NCBI GenBank assembly: GCA_031213475.1
Contig: JARUPZ010000030.1
Location: forward strand, 5,263,661-5,327,660
Length of the DNA: 64,000 nt
From: Nereocystis luetkeana
Lineage: Eukaryota > Sar > Phaeophyceae > Laminariales > Laminariaceae
Reading direction: 5' to 3'
Shown piece by piece: positions 11,801 to 23,800 of the stretch. Each line of letters begins with the position of its first letter. Positions within the stretch are counted from its first letter, which is position 1. The notes under the pieces were generated by a model that made no database searches, was not told the DNA's origin, and was given only the letters and a program-made list of their open reading frames with translations. The position numbers and the translations under genes are program-made.

Positions 11801-14800
11801 CACGAGCTTAACCTTTTGAATTTCGCTCTCGAAAAAAACCCCCCATAATCTTGAGTGTCACGTGGAAGGGGGAAGTAAGTTAACCTTGTTTTAGCTCCAA
11901 CAATAATCTTGATCTAGTTACCGAGTACTGCTGCTTGCACTCAGACTTTCAAAATTCATCCCGTTGAAATCCGCATGGCTTGTCTCCAATCCTTGGGGTT
12001 TCATTTTCAAAGAGGCTGGGTTAGGAAGGGGGGAGGGGGAATCCCAGTGAACCTCGCAAGCAGTTTGTCTCCAACCCTTGGGTTTTCGTTCAAAAGAGGC
12101 CGGGTTAGGAACAGGGGAGGGGAGAGGGGGAGTAAGTTATAAAATTATGTCTCCAATTCACAAACGATCCCAGTTAAAAATCTAGATAAGTGCGTTCCCA
12201 AGTATGTCTACTTCTTGAAGGGGTTGAAAAACTAAACCTTACCAGGTACATATTACTTTTATATCCTATCACAGTTCCGAGTAGTCTGTCTCCAACATGG
12301 TCGGCGAAGCGAAAACAAATTGTAGGGGATATGGGATACTCCTGAGTTAAAAGCACTGGGCCTGCAATGAAGCTCCGATTCCTTCGGCGCGCGTATTCCG
12401 ACAGTTGCACCTGGTACAAACAATCAAACGGTGGAGACATCAAGCATCAAACTGACCACACGCAATCTACCAGGTGCATCATATGAGGTAAATAGCAGTG
12501 GGCAACCTATCCATCTTGGCGCCTTAGCTTCCGTCTTCCGACCCAGTTTTGAAGAGCACGGTACGCACAAAGTTTCGCGCCTCTATGCGAGTACATGAAA
12601 TGTAATTTCACCCTACTGGTTGAGGGTGTAGCTATAGCCCCCCGCACAAAATAAAGCCCTACCGATTACTTTTCCATGCACGTTATTCGTATTCATTTCT
12701 ATACCACGTGCGTGTGCCTTCCACGAAGTCAGAAAGAGTGCGCCACGCCAGGTCGTCTATCGTTGGTGCTCCATCAGAAGGCATGCCCCATTACTCGATG
12801 CGTTCAAAACAACCAGCAAAATCACGTACCTGTACGTACCCACTGGCTGAATGAAGCGCCGACTTCGGGCAACATATCGTTCGGCGCTAACCGATTCAAC
12901 GAGTTTGGACCCGAGCACTAACTTACACCTACCAACTGATTTCAACGAGCTATATAACTCCGAATAACTTGCACCGGGCAACCGATTCAACGAGTTTGGA
13001 GTCGAGCAACTCACAACGATCAACCGATTCAACCAGTTTGAATCCAAACAACTTGCGCCGACCAACCGATTCAACGAATTCGGATACGAACAACTTACTG
13101 CCGTCGACCAAACGGTTCAACCAAGTCGGATCCGAAAGATTTTGTCGCCTATCAAATCCAACGAGTTCGGATCCGAACAGCGTAAACCGGCTGTGGAATG
13201 CGTTGCTACAGTAAAGACAACATGAGGCCGAAACCATTTTGGCAACGTTTTTTGTTTGTTGAAACCCAGGTTAAGAACCGAGTATTTTTTTTTTCAGACA
13301 CTAACGAAAACCACGAAAAAAAAAAAAAAAAAAAAAAAACGGAAGCATTCCCGGTCTGCTCGTACGATACAAAGGCATTCCAAATAGAACACCAGGTGTA
13401 TACAAGAAGTTGGTGTCCGTCGTTTATTAATAGTGTCGTATGCACAAAAACTCGTTCGAATGATTCGTGCCGATCGTTGCAGCGATGGGCGGTGTTTCAT
13501 CAAAATGCTTTTTTTTGGCTTGGCTCAGCTCGTACGAAAGCGCAAGGGCCCGTCTGCGTATTTTTCATCAACACACCCGAACGATCCTGGCTTTCCTGCC
13601 AAAACCACAATGTTCTTGAATATAAGCAACGTTTGGCATTCAATAATAATATGTAAAGTACCTAATAAAACGTGGCATGGTCCAAGTTGTCAATACCACT
13701 GCTGCAAGCGCACCCATGCATCGTCAGAGAAACAGTACAACCGCACGTAAAACAAGGGGACTGGGGGCCGATGAACCCAGCCGACACTAACGGCACCCGA
13801 CTCAAGGGCTTCTGCGGCATTTCAAGTCGCCGGCTCCACCTAGCCTAGTCATTAATCATATTTCTCGCGCAAATACAAATCGACAATTTGCCTGGTTTGA
13901 CAGGGCCAGCCGCTACCATTAACTCGTGTACCACTGAAAAAAAAAAAACTATCTTACTCTAATTCTAAGTAGTTTGCTCCCGGCAACGTGGGTGCATTGC
14001 TAACGGCGTTGTAAGGGCCCCCTCATAGTGCACCTATCGGCTATTACGGGGGACCATAGTTAACAGGACCGACTATTGTGATTAAAAATTGTTTAATATA
14101 TAGGTTTTTATGTATATCATAGGTCCTGTTAACTATGCCCCCCCGAAATAGCAGTAGCACTAGCAACGAGCCGATCCGTGCCTCTAAAGTGCGTTTCCTA
14201 CACAGTGCGGTGACTTTCCAGGTAAAAAATATGATATCTTCAGGTAAAAAAAGGTTCACTTGTCGGACAGATGATCTACAGATAGCTAATCTAAAACCTG
14301 GCCTGCCGTTATGATATATTGTTCAGGATCTGTATACAGGTATATACACAGATGCAACCCAGCGTTTTCATGAGTACAGATCCAGCGGGAAACATGTCAC
14401 ATATCATGCAGATTCTACGGCTCCCACCCGGCAGCATGAGCAGGATCATACAGATCATGTAAATCATACAGATCGGGAATAGATGATACATCTGCCTTGA
14501 AATATCTAGACCGCCAAGTGTACATCGATCATCTGTCCGACGCGTGACTCGCCGGGCTTCTCAACTGAGCCAGGTGCTCAGTGTATTTGCGATATTCCTA
14601 TTCCACTAAAAAAAAAACGTCAGCCACAGGCATTCTCGATCGATTTGAGTGGTTGCTACTCAGCTATGCCCCAGCTGCGAGAGTATTGCAAGCCTCGATG
14701 TGGCATGTTCAGCCAGGGTGGGGGTGGGGGGGGGGGGTTATCTCTTCGTCCGGTTGCGTGTATCATATATATATACATTGTTTAAAATCTAACTATTAAT

Positions 14801-17800
14801 ATTAATATTCCAAATACTGTCAGCTGTGAGTTGGACCAATTGAGTGGTTTGACTCTCAACTTGAAAAAATCCGCGGTACGTCGGGCGCACTTGTTTGTTC
14901 TATCTTCCATTTACAACAGCTTGTTCGTTTCGACTCAAGTATTTTCGGCAGTGCGCTTTACGTAAACCTAGACATAACTATACACTAATTCCAAGTGTTC
15001 TGTCACCACAGGGGGAGTTCGGTCCTTGAGGCCTAAACGCCTTGACCCTTCAAGGGCAATAATTGCAGTCCCGTTATGGGGATACACCACTCGAATTACA
15101 GTAGAGGCAGTCTGTCTCCAACACGGGACTGCAGTACTAAAAGGCTAACACGCGTTATATTATACAGTAGTTGATACCTGGTACTCAGTTTCACAATTTT
15201 TAAGGTATGCCGTTTGCGCGCGTACTATAAACTATTAATAGTATATCGAAACCGTTTTTTGGGTGACGAGGTATGGGGCTTATCGCTGCAAGTAGCTCGA
15301 GATGATCTACAGTAGGCCAACCATTGCATGCACCGCGGGCAACAGACCCCCAATGAAGCCAGCAAACGACCGAACGACCGGCCAACCGACGCAATTCAGA
15401 CCGCCTCCGAGGGCGGCCACCAACCATCGTGCACTGAAAATCGACCGTCGACGATCGACATCAACAACCCCTAGAGCAGTTTTTTGCTCAAAACAATCGA
15501 GCATCAGCAATCGAGCATCGATATGTTCAGTACTCGATATTCAATAATAAGATGCTCAATCGTCTATCATCAAAGTTACCAATAATCGATCATCAATAAT
15601 CAACCATTTACTCAACCATGAATTACCGATCATCCCTCCATCACGACTCAGCCATCGAAATCAACCATCCACTATCAAGCAACAACCAATCAATAATGAA
15701 CGGTGAACACCCCCATCGGTAGTCCCTGATCATTAACCCCTGATCATCAGTCGCTTTTCACCACTCCATCATCGACCATCGAAAATCATCCATTGTCCAT
15801 CATAAAAAATCAATCATCATCATCAACCATCAGAGCATGAATCATCACGATGAATCGTCAAGGTGGCTCATTTCAATAAACATCACGAATCATCATCAAT
15901 CTTCCTCAATCAGCATTGACCATCGTTAGCCATCCGTCGTCATTAATTAACCATCATCAATCGTCATCAAGTATCCATCACCGACCGCCCATCAAGCAAT
16001 GAATAGTCAATCATATATCACCAGTCACCAGTCTTCAATCACGGCTCACCATCAACGAGCCATCACCAACCGCCAGCAATCGCGGTCCGATAAAAAACTA
16101 TTTTCGAAATCGATACCACTTTGTCCCCACAAGCCCCATTCGTATGTTGACATTAAATCACGACTGTCTTAAGATTTTGGGACAGAGTGTTTACGTATTT
16201 CGCTCACGTACGCAGGCCATCTCGCCTGTACAACCGAATAAACGACAAGAGCATAAAGGCCTCACTCTGCAGGGGATCCCACAACAAAAACGATCTGCGG
16301 TATTCACGCTGGCCAAAAATATAGGAACGTTCTTCAGAATATTCTCAGCACCGTTCAGATTGCAAGGCACTCAAGCACCCCCCCCCCCTGTGACCCTTAT
16401 ACCATATACCTGGTACTTGATATATATGTTGGGTTGGCATCGGTTGGCGACGGCGCCGTAAAACGCGCCTTTCACTGAGCTAGACAACCAGGGTACCGTT
16501 GCTGTTTTTTTTTGGCGGTTACCACGGCTGGCGGTCGAGTTAGATCATTTTTGTGCGGGGATAATCTTGACTCCGCACGAGGGGGATGATCGTCTCACGG
16601 AGTGTGTATACGGTAGGGCACCCACTAGGCAGTTAGATAGTAAGCCCATTGCTGTCTCTGGAAGTGGCCACGCCAGAAAATAAATAATTTCATTAGACGT
16701 TGTCATCCATATGCAAGAAAATCCGCCTCAAAAGCGGTTCTTGGTAGGATGCAGCTCACTCTTCATGCGACTCGCCCAACACCTCACGCCGCTTCGCGCT
16801 TGGTGCAAGCAATGTCTGCCTGGCCGGAGAAAACCCGACGTGCTCCGTCCCGGCATTGTAGAGATGCGAGGGTCTATGTTCATACGACTACATCCATGCA
16901 TGAGATCGAGTACCCCCCCCCCCCACCTAGACATGAGTGCATGAGTATATGCCCCTACACGCATGTTCGGGAAAACAAGAAAATGTTCATCAGTCAATCG
17001 TCGAAAGCCGAATCGTCTGTTTCGGAGAACTCTCCCTTCGACGGCCATCAATTGTTATCCATCCTCACCAATCCTCCTCGATAACCATCCATCACCCCTC
17101 ACCACCTAAAGTCAATCAATCAATCAATCAATAATTGCTCACGACTCGTCACCGATCATCATCAGTCACCACCAATCATCACCCCGTCTCCTAATCTATC
17201 GCCAGTAGCCAACACCTTGGTAGATGTATCCATCGCTGTCTACCAGCGTCAATACATCAACCCTGATCAATCGTCAAAGCTATCGCCCTTCATCTACACC
17301 ATCACCAGTCACGACCTATGTATAACATATAAATCATTCATCTTCACGAACCAATCACCACCTATCATCCATGGGACATCATTCATCATCAGATATCACT
17401 GAAACATAATTCATCGTTCATCGTCAACCGCCACCTGTCATTCACAACGGGTCAACACCAATCGAACATCGTTCATAATCAGATTATCACTTTGTGCGTC
17501 GTCAATCCTTCATCACGAATCAGTACGAATCGATGAGCAATCGATCACTCCTCGCTACCTACTCCCGACCAACCCCCAAGCTCACCCTAACATCAATCAG
17601 ATCACCAGTCACTCACCGCTCATCGTCAATCACCACCAATCAACATCAACCATACAAGACAAACCAAGTCAACTCTCAAATCACCAACCACCAATCACCA
17701 AACCAACCATCAACCTCCACACCAATCAAGCACCAACCAATCACGAGCCAATCACCAACCAATAAAAACAATCACCCTAACAATCGAAGCAATCATCACC

Positions 17801-20800
17801 AACCCATCAAACCAATCAAACCAATCATCACAGACCAACCAGACCAAAATCAAGCCAGACATCACAAACCAACCAAACCAAAAATCAAAGCCAATCAAAC
17901 CACTCAATCCTACCGGTTCCTGCGTAGGTTGGGGAGGTACTCGTCCTCCAGGCCCGGCGCAATCGGCAGCAGCACTGTAAAGAACGGGATGAGGAAGGCG
18001 TCTATAAACCCGGGCTGCGAAGACGAAGGTGGGCCTTCCAGCACAGTCACCCGCAACCCCAAATGCCGCTCCTGAAAACAAGCCGAACCCAAACCACGTT
18101 GTCCCAGAGGGGTGAGGGCACCGTGCGGTATGGAGGGGAGGGGAGGGGGGGGGGGGGAGGGAAGGGAATGGGAGGGGGAGAGAGGGGATTGAAAAGGGTT
18201 GGCGGCGGCGATCATTACATGTAGACGACTGCTGGTGTGTCAGATAGGGGAGATTTCGCTTTGAGCGCTGCGCTCTCCCTTCGTATGGGGTACTGCCCTG
18301 CCCTGCCTTTCCTTTCCTTTCCTTTCCTTTCCTTTCCTTTCCTTTCCTTTCCTTTCCTTTCCTTTCCTTTCCTTTCCTTTCCTTTCCTTTCCTTTCCTTT
18401 CCTTTCCTTTCCTTTCCTTTCCTTTCCTTTCCTTTCCTTTCCTTTCCCTGCCTACAGATCCGTCCTCAAACTTACAGCAAAAACACGCCTCTTCGTACTA
18501 TAAAAATTACAGCATGGATCCTACCCCCCTCCTTTCACGCTATACGTAACCGCTCATGAATTTCCAAACAAGCCTGCTTATATCTACTGTAGTTATATAT
18601 AGTACCTGGTAGTGTTAATATTAACAGTGCTTTCTGTTTCTTTGCTCCACATCTCTGTTTTTTTTTTCATCATCAATTTCACTGTCCAGCCTGTATAACT
18701 CGTAGGAGGTTTTACCCTCAGCGATCTTCTGGACAAGCCGTGGTCACAGGTGTCGTCCCTTCTCCCTCCCGGTACGTGCCTTCATTTTTTGTCGCGCATA
18801 GGGTCCAGCATTCCCACTGCTCGTCGATTTTCATCGAATGTAGCCAACTTACGCTCTCGCGCTTTCCGCTAATCATTTTTTTATGGAAGAAAAAGTCCCC
18901 ATGAGCATGCACTCGGTGGGACTTGAACCCACGAAATTGATCTTGATAGGCACGCGGACCACCTACCAAGCCACCCGGGACGCATGTCTCTGTATACCAG
19001 CCTCTAGACACAATATATCCACCTTAAAACTCTCACATGGGACAGACAGATCATGTACAGATCATTCCTACTTGATCTAGATCTTCCAGGGCAGATTATC
19101 TGTGTGATCTAGCTCATGTTGCCGGGTGGGAGCCGTAAAATTTGCATGAGCTACGAGGGCTATTTCCTGGGTTGGATCTGTACTATATAGATCATCCTGC
19201 ACATCATTTCAGAACGGCAGGTCATGATCTACATAATCTATCTGTAGAGGATCTCTCTGTAGATGATATATCTGTAGATGATTTATCTGTAGATGATCTG
19301 TCCGACGTGTGAAAAGCCGCAAGCAAGCCTCTCAACACTTGTTACCACTCTGTCCGAAAAAAGAAGGATCGTATCGATTGAAAATTATTATACAACCTGT
19401 TCTAATACTTGGGAACAGAGTGGGCCAACACAAAGACAAGCGCTGTGCTCGTACAACAGTCCAGCGTAACCGCGCAGCAGTACATGTATAACGTCACGCT
19501 GCGCGCGTACTATCCAAGCCCTTGCCACTCAAAAATTATGATAGGGTAAGAAGTAGGACTACTATTACGTGGGACCATAGTTAATACCAGGTAGGACCTA
19601 CAGTATTAGCCGGTCGCCCCGGTGGTTCAAGTGGTTAACCTCGAATTCTACTTGTGTTTGAGTCCTGGGTTCGAGCCCCAGGTGGGTCGGACTTTGACTT
19701 TATTTGCAAAAAATAAAAAAAGGATTCAATTGTTGAGAGCGCCTTGCAGCGTGGGTAGGCACAATTCGATGCGAGTCGACGAGGGAAGAAAAGGCTGAAA
19801 TCTTCTCGCGATAAAAATGAAGGCACGTACCGTAGCGGGAAGGGGGGAGAAGAGCCTGCTATGTGACCCCGGATCTGAGTTACGAGTTGGAAGGAGAGAT
19901 AGAAGAATATGTGCGAAGATAATGAATGGGATGAGAAAAAAGAAGAAGAAAAGAACGGTATGCATAAAAACCTACATAGTTGACCATTTTTACTAATAAT
20001 ATTTGGTCCTATTAACTATGGTCCCCCGTAGTAATAATACACCAGCACACGGCATGGGTAACACGTAACAACTTTTTTTTTTCTTCTTGCTCCTCACATA
20101 AAGCATAATGCCCGATCGCAGCGATCTGTCCAACAAGAATGGGATGAACGATATGATAAGGCATGTGTATGCCTTGTAGGGCACCCTCAGTCTCGTTTGA
20201 GGATGCCCGTGCGAGGGCAGGAACGTTTTCGCCAAAAACAAACAAAGCCCACCCCTGTATACCACGCGTCATATTGTATGCTATGCGGGACATTCGGCAG
20301 TACTTGACTCTAATCACATGTACCTCTGCCTTAACCCCTTTAGAACCGCAGTCCCGTTTGGGGACAAAACTACTTGAAATTTGACTGGTTTGTCCCCAGA
20401 ACGGGACTGCGGTTCTAAAAGGGTTAACCCATTTGGGACTGCAGTTCCGTTGTGGGGACAAAATACTTGGGGGGTTATAGAGTAAAATACATGCTTCCGT
20501 ACAGTGTAGTGCTGAAAGCGGTTACATCTCCTTTGGCAGTCCTTTCATTAGCCGCCAAAACCACGATACTTCTGGACGAGCGCCCAGCCGTGAGCGTGAG
20601 CGTGAGTACAGCAGCAGCAGCAGCAGCACGGGGTAGGGAAGGTCATGTTGCTTTCGCCCCGTGCCGTCCAACCCCTTGCCTTCAACCATTGTAACAACTC
20701 GGACAACAAAGGTCACATCATTCCCCAATTACGCAGTGGTCGTTGCTGTAATAATTTTAATCTATTAATAGTCACTTTTTGTCGTCAAGTTTGCTCTCTG

Positions 20801-23800
20801 TAACTCCCAAGAGGGTTACCACACTACATGTCGCTTTATTTGGGGGGGTGGGGGGGTGGGGGGGGGGCTGTCAGCCAATGGGTAAACCCGCACTTGCCTA
20901 CGTACTCGTACACAGCACGTTTCCTCGCAGTGTAGTCCGGGCATGCATATCATCATCACCAGCTCCTCTAACCCAGCAGGTCGAGCTGGGTGCTTTGCGT
21001 AGGCGGTGCTGCTATAGCTATACGAAGTGTTGGCCACTTATACCCCTCTCCCAAGTCCCATATAAACTATTACGGGGGGCCATAGTTAATAGAACCAACT
21101 ATTGTTAGTAAAAATGGTTAAATATATGGGTTTTTATGTGTACGACAGGTCCTATTAACTATGGTCCCCCGTAATACTGTAATAGGCACCGGCACGAACA
21201 TAAAACATTTACACAGATCAGTTGGTTCTACCCCCCACCCTCCTTCCCACCCACCATAAAAAAAAAAGCTAAAAATCCCGGCGCGCACCTGCTCCGCCTG
21301 AAACTTGAACTCCTTCAATAGCCGATCCACCCACACCCGACACGTCGCCCACGGCCTCCCCGGCGAGCTCAAGTCTGCTCCGTGAAGCAGCGCGCTGGCT
21401 ACCGTAAGCCTGTCAAAGTCGGTGTACCCCAGCGTATCAGCTTCTGAGCTAGACACTGGCACGGCACGGGGGCCGGTCGACCCGCTCCGCCCATCTCCCC
21501 TCGCAGCCGCACCCGCCGCAGACCCCTCCGAGGCCGCCGACGTGGGGGTTTCCATGTAAAGGGGCGGGGAAGAAGGGTAGGGGCCGCCTTGCTCGGGTCC
21601 CCGGCAGAAGTCTCCCGCGGCCCAGGCGGCGATTCTGTCCTCGGTTTTCGGGTAGTCTTTGAGAAGCTTGTCCACCTGATTTTTGCCGTTTCCGTTCGCG
21701 GTGTTTTGTAAATTTGATTTTGTAGTTTCCCCGCCCCGATTTTCGATATTTGTATACCGGTATGTAGATAGATATTATATTTTCGTTTTTTTTTCGTTAT
21801 ATTTTCGTTTTTCGTTTCCGTCGTCGTTCCCGTTTCGTTTCGTGACATTTCCGTTTTTTAATTATGTTTTGTTTCGTGCGTGTCGTTTCCGTGTCCGATT
21901 TGTTCCGTTTTGTTGGTGGTTGTGTTACGGCATCGGCAAAGAAGGGAGAGAGAGAGGGAGGGAGAAGGGAGGGAGGGCGGGCGGGAGGAGAAAGCGAAGG
22001 AGGTTACGAGGAAGCGGAGGAGACAGGTAGGGAGTGAGGTGTAGAGGGAGCGAGGCGTAGAGGGAGGGAGGGAGGAGGGAGGAGGGAGGGAGGGAGGGAG
22101 GGAGGAGGGAGGGAGGAGGGAGGGAGGGAGGGAGGACGGGAGGAGGAAGCGAAGAGGATACGAGGAAGCGGGGGAGACAGGGAGGGAGTGAGGCGTAGGC
22201 AGGGAGCGAGGTGTGGGGAGGGCGGGAGGGAACGAGGGGCGGGGAGGGAGAGGGAGCGAGGGGTTGGAAGGGAGGGAGAAAGGGAGGGGGTGGGGAGGGA
22301 GAAGGTGAGAAGGATGGTAACGGGAAGGAGGATGGCGACTGGAAAACACCGGAGCCAAATTTTCCACTGTCCGCTTCGCTTCCGCGTGTTAACCTTCATA
22401 CCTTCCGTGTTTCACAGGTATGTCTAACCGCAACGAACACTACGCGTTATTCCATTCTACAAGGAGCGGACAGTGCACGAGTGGTTAGGGAAACGTCAAG
22501 GCAAGAATAAAGTGAAGGTTGGGGCAAGAGTACCGTAAATTTCAAGCCGTGTTTACTATTGTTGTAGTATTTAGTTTTTCCAAATTTTTCAAAAAATCTC
22601 CAATTTTTCCAAAATTTCAATCATTCTCCCCCCCCCCGAAAAAAATCTCCTTTTTACAAGCAGGTAATTTTGTAATTTTGAAATTCGGGAAAAAGCAAAA
22701 CTCAACAGGGCTTGAGGGTATAAGCGAGAGCAAGGTTAACGTAAGGTCAGGGTAAGGTTAGGGTAAGGCTACGATAAAGGTTGGGGTAAAGTGAAAAATA
22801 TACGGCAAGGGTAACAACATGGTCAGGATAATCGCTCTATCGCTGCTGCTGTTGTCCCAATACTGACCAGACTCACGGCTTCCTTACCTTCTTGATGTGC
22901 GTCGCGTGCTCGGACATCTCCGTCGCTAGGATTCCTTGGATCATCACCTCGCGAACACGAGCCTGTCGGCGAGACACAAAAACGAAAAACATCAAAACCA
23001 AACGCCGGTCATCCAGCCAGCCAGCCGGCGATTCAGTTCGGCAGGCAGTTAATCATCTACGAGTCAGTCGTTGATCCACGCAGTCAAGCAGTGAGAACAA
23101 TCCGCTCTTCAGGTGATGAGTATTTTTCAATGCAGGCTAAGTCCGTTTGTCGATCAGTCCATCCCTCGACCAGTCCGTCAACCAGCCGGTCATGTAAGTC
23201 AGTTCATTCGTCGGTCAGTCCATCCGTGTGCCCGCCAATCACTCGGCCAGCCGGGCATCCAGTCAGATGACCATTCGATCATTCAGTCATCCAATTCAGA
23301 CATTCAGGTCATTCAGAAATTTCAGCCATCCAAGCTCTAACTTGATGTTCAGTCAAAAGCCAATTCAGCCAATCCGTACGTCAATCCATTCGTCGGTCAT
23401 GCGGTGATTTCAGGCAGCCAGACCCTCGGTCAGTCACTCGTCTACGCGACCAACGCATCACAGGTCAGGTCACTCAAGCATCCATCCAGGCATTCATCCA
23501 ACTACGCTGTCAAGCCACTTTCAATTTACCCGTCAGCCAGCGATTCAGTCGGCCCGCCCCTCGGCTATGGAGACAGATGCAGTGCTACACTATACCTGGT
23601 ACCTGGTATACAGCAGTGGGTAGAATCGAGTTATGAGCGCTGCGTGACAAGCCAAAACAGGCGTTCTTAACTATACAACGCTTTAATCAGTAGTGGTCAA
23701 TGCATTGGTGTTCATTAAGGTGGGACATGCTGATCTGACAGCTCTTCAAATCCCGAATGCTCTTATTTACACCTCTCCTAGACCGGGGTTCCCAATGTAG

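Larger units (their letters stand above)
11756..17913 (-). other. Last intron of the giant gene (about 6.2 kb)
   Basis: Contents: (GA)n at 11765-11800, a duplicated 'gtctccaa(t/c)ccttggg(g)tttcatt' block near 11970-12130, 'accgattcaacgagttTgga'-like repeats at 12890-13180, one family 1 MITE, one family 3 MITE, two large tracts of degenerate CAATCATCA repeats (15490-16110, 17040-17905) and one family 4 retroposon. No nested gene is supported. Confidence 0.7.

Noticed and set aside
16940-17910. CRISPR-like array (regular CAATCA units)
   Set aside because: The units are degenerate short repeats without conserved repeat and unique spacer structure, in a eukaryotic intron.
17911-17913. TAG after 'NLRRNR' as the true stop of the PDE protein
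   Set aside because: The TAG lies within GTAGGA, a usable donor. Splicing in phase 2 to the exon at 11755 restores the family-typical 'NRDMWQSI', so the stop at 11086 is preferred. A retained-intron short form remains possible.
18237-18503. Frame of Leu-Ser-Phe-Pro repeats
   Set aside because: Produced by the (CCTTT)n microsatellite.
18900-18985. Possible functional tRNA gene (good T-arm and B box)
   Set aside because: The acceptor stem does not pair and the sequence continues into a SINE body shared with other copies.
19607-19690. Possible functional tRNA gene
   Set aside because: The D- and T-arms pair but the acceptor stem does not. It is the head of a SINE with target duplication.
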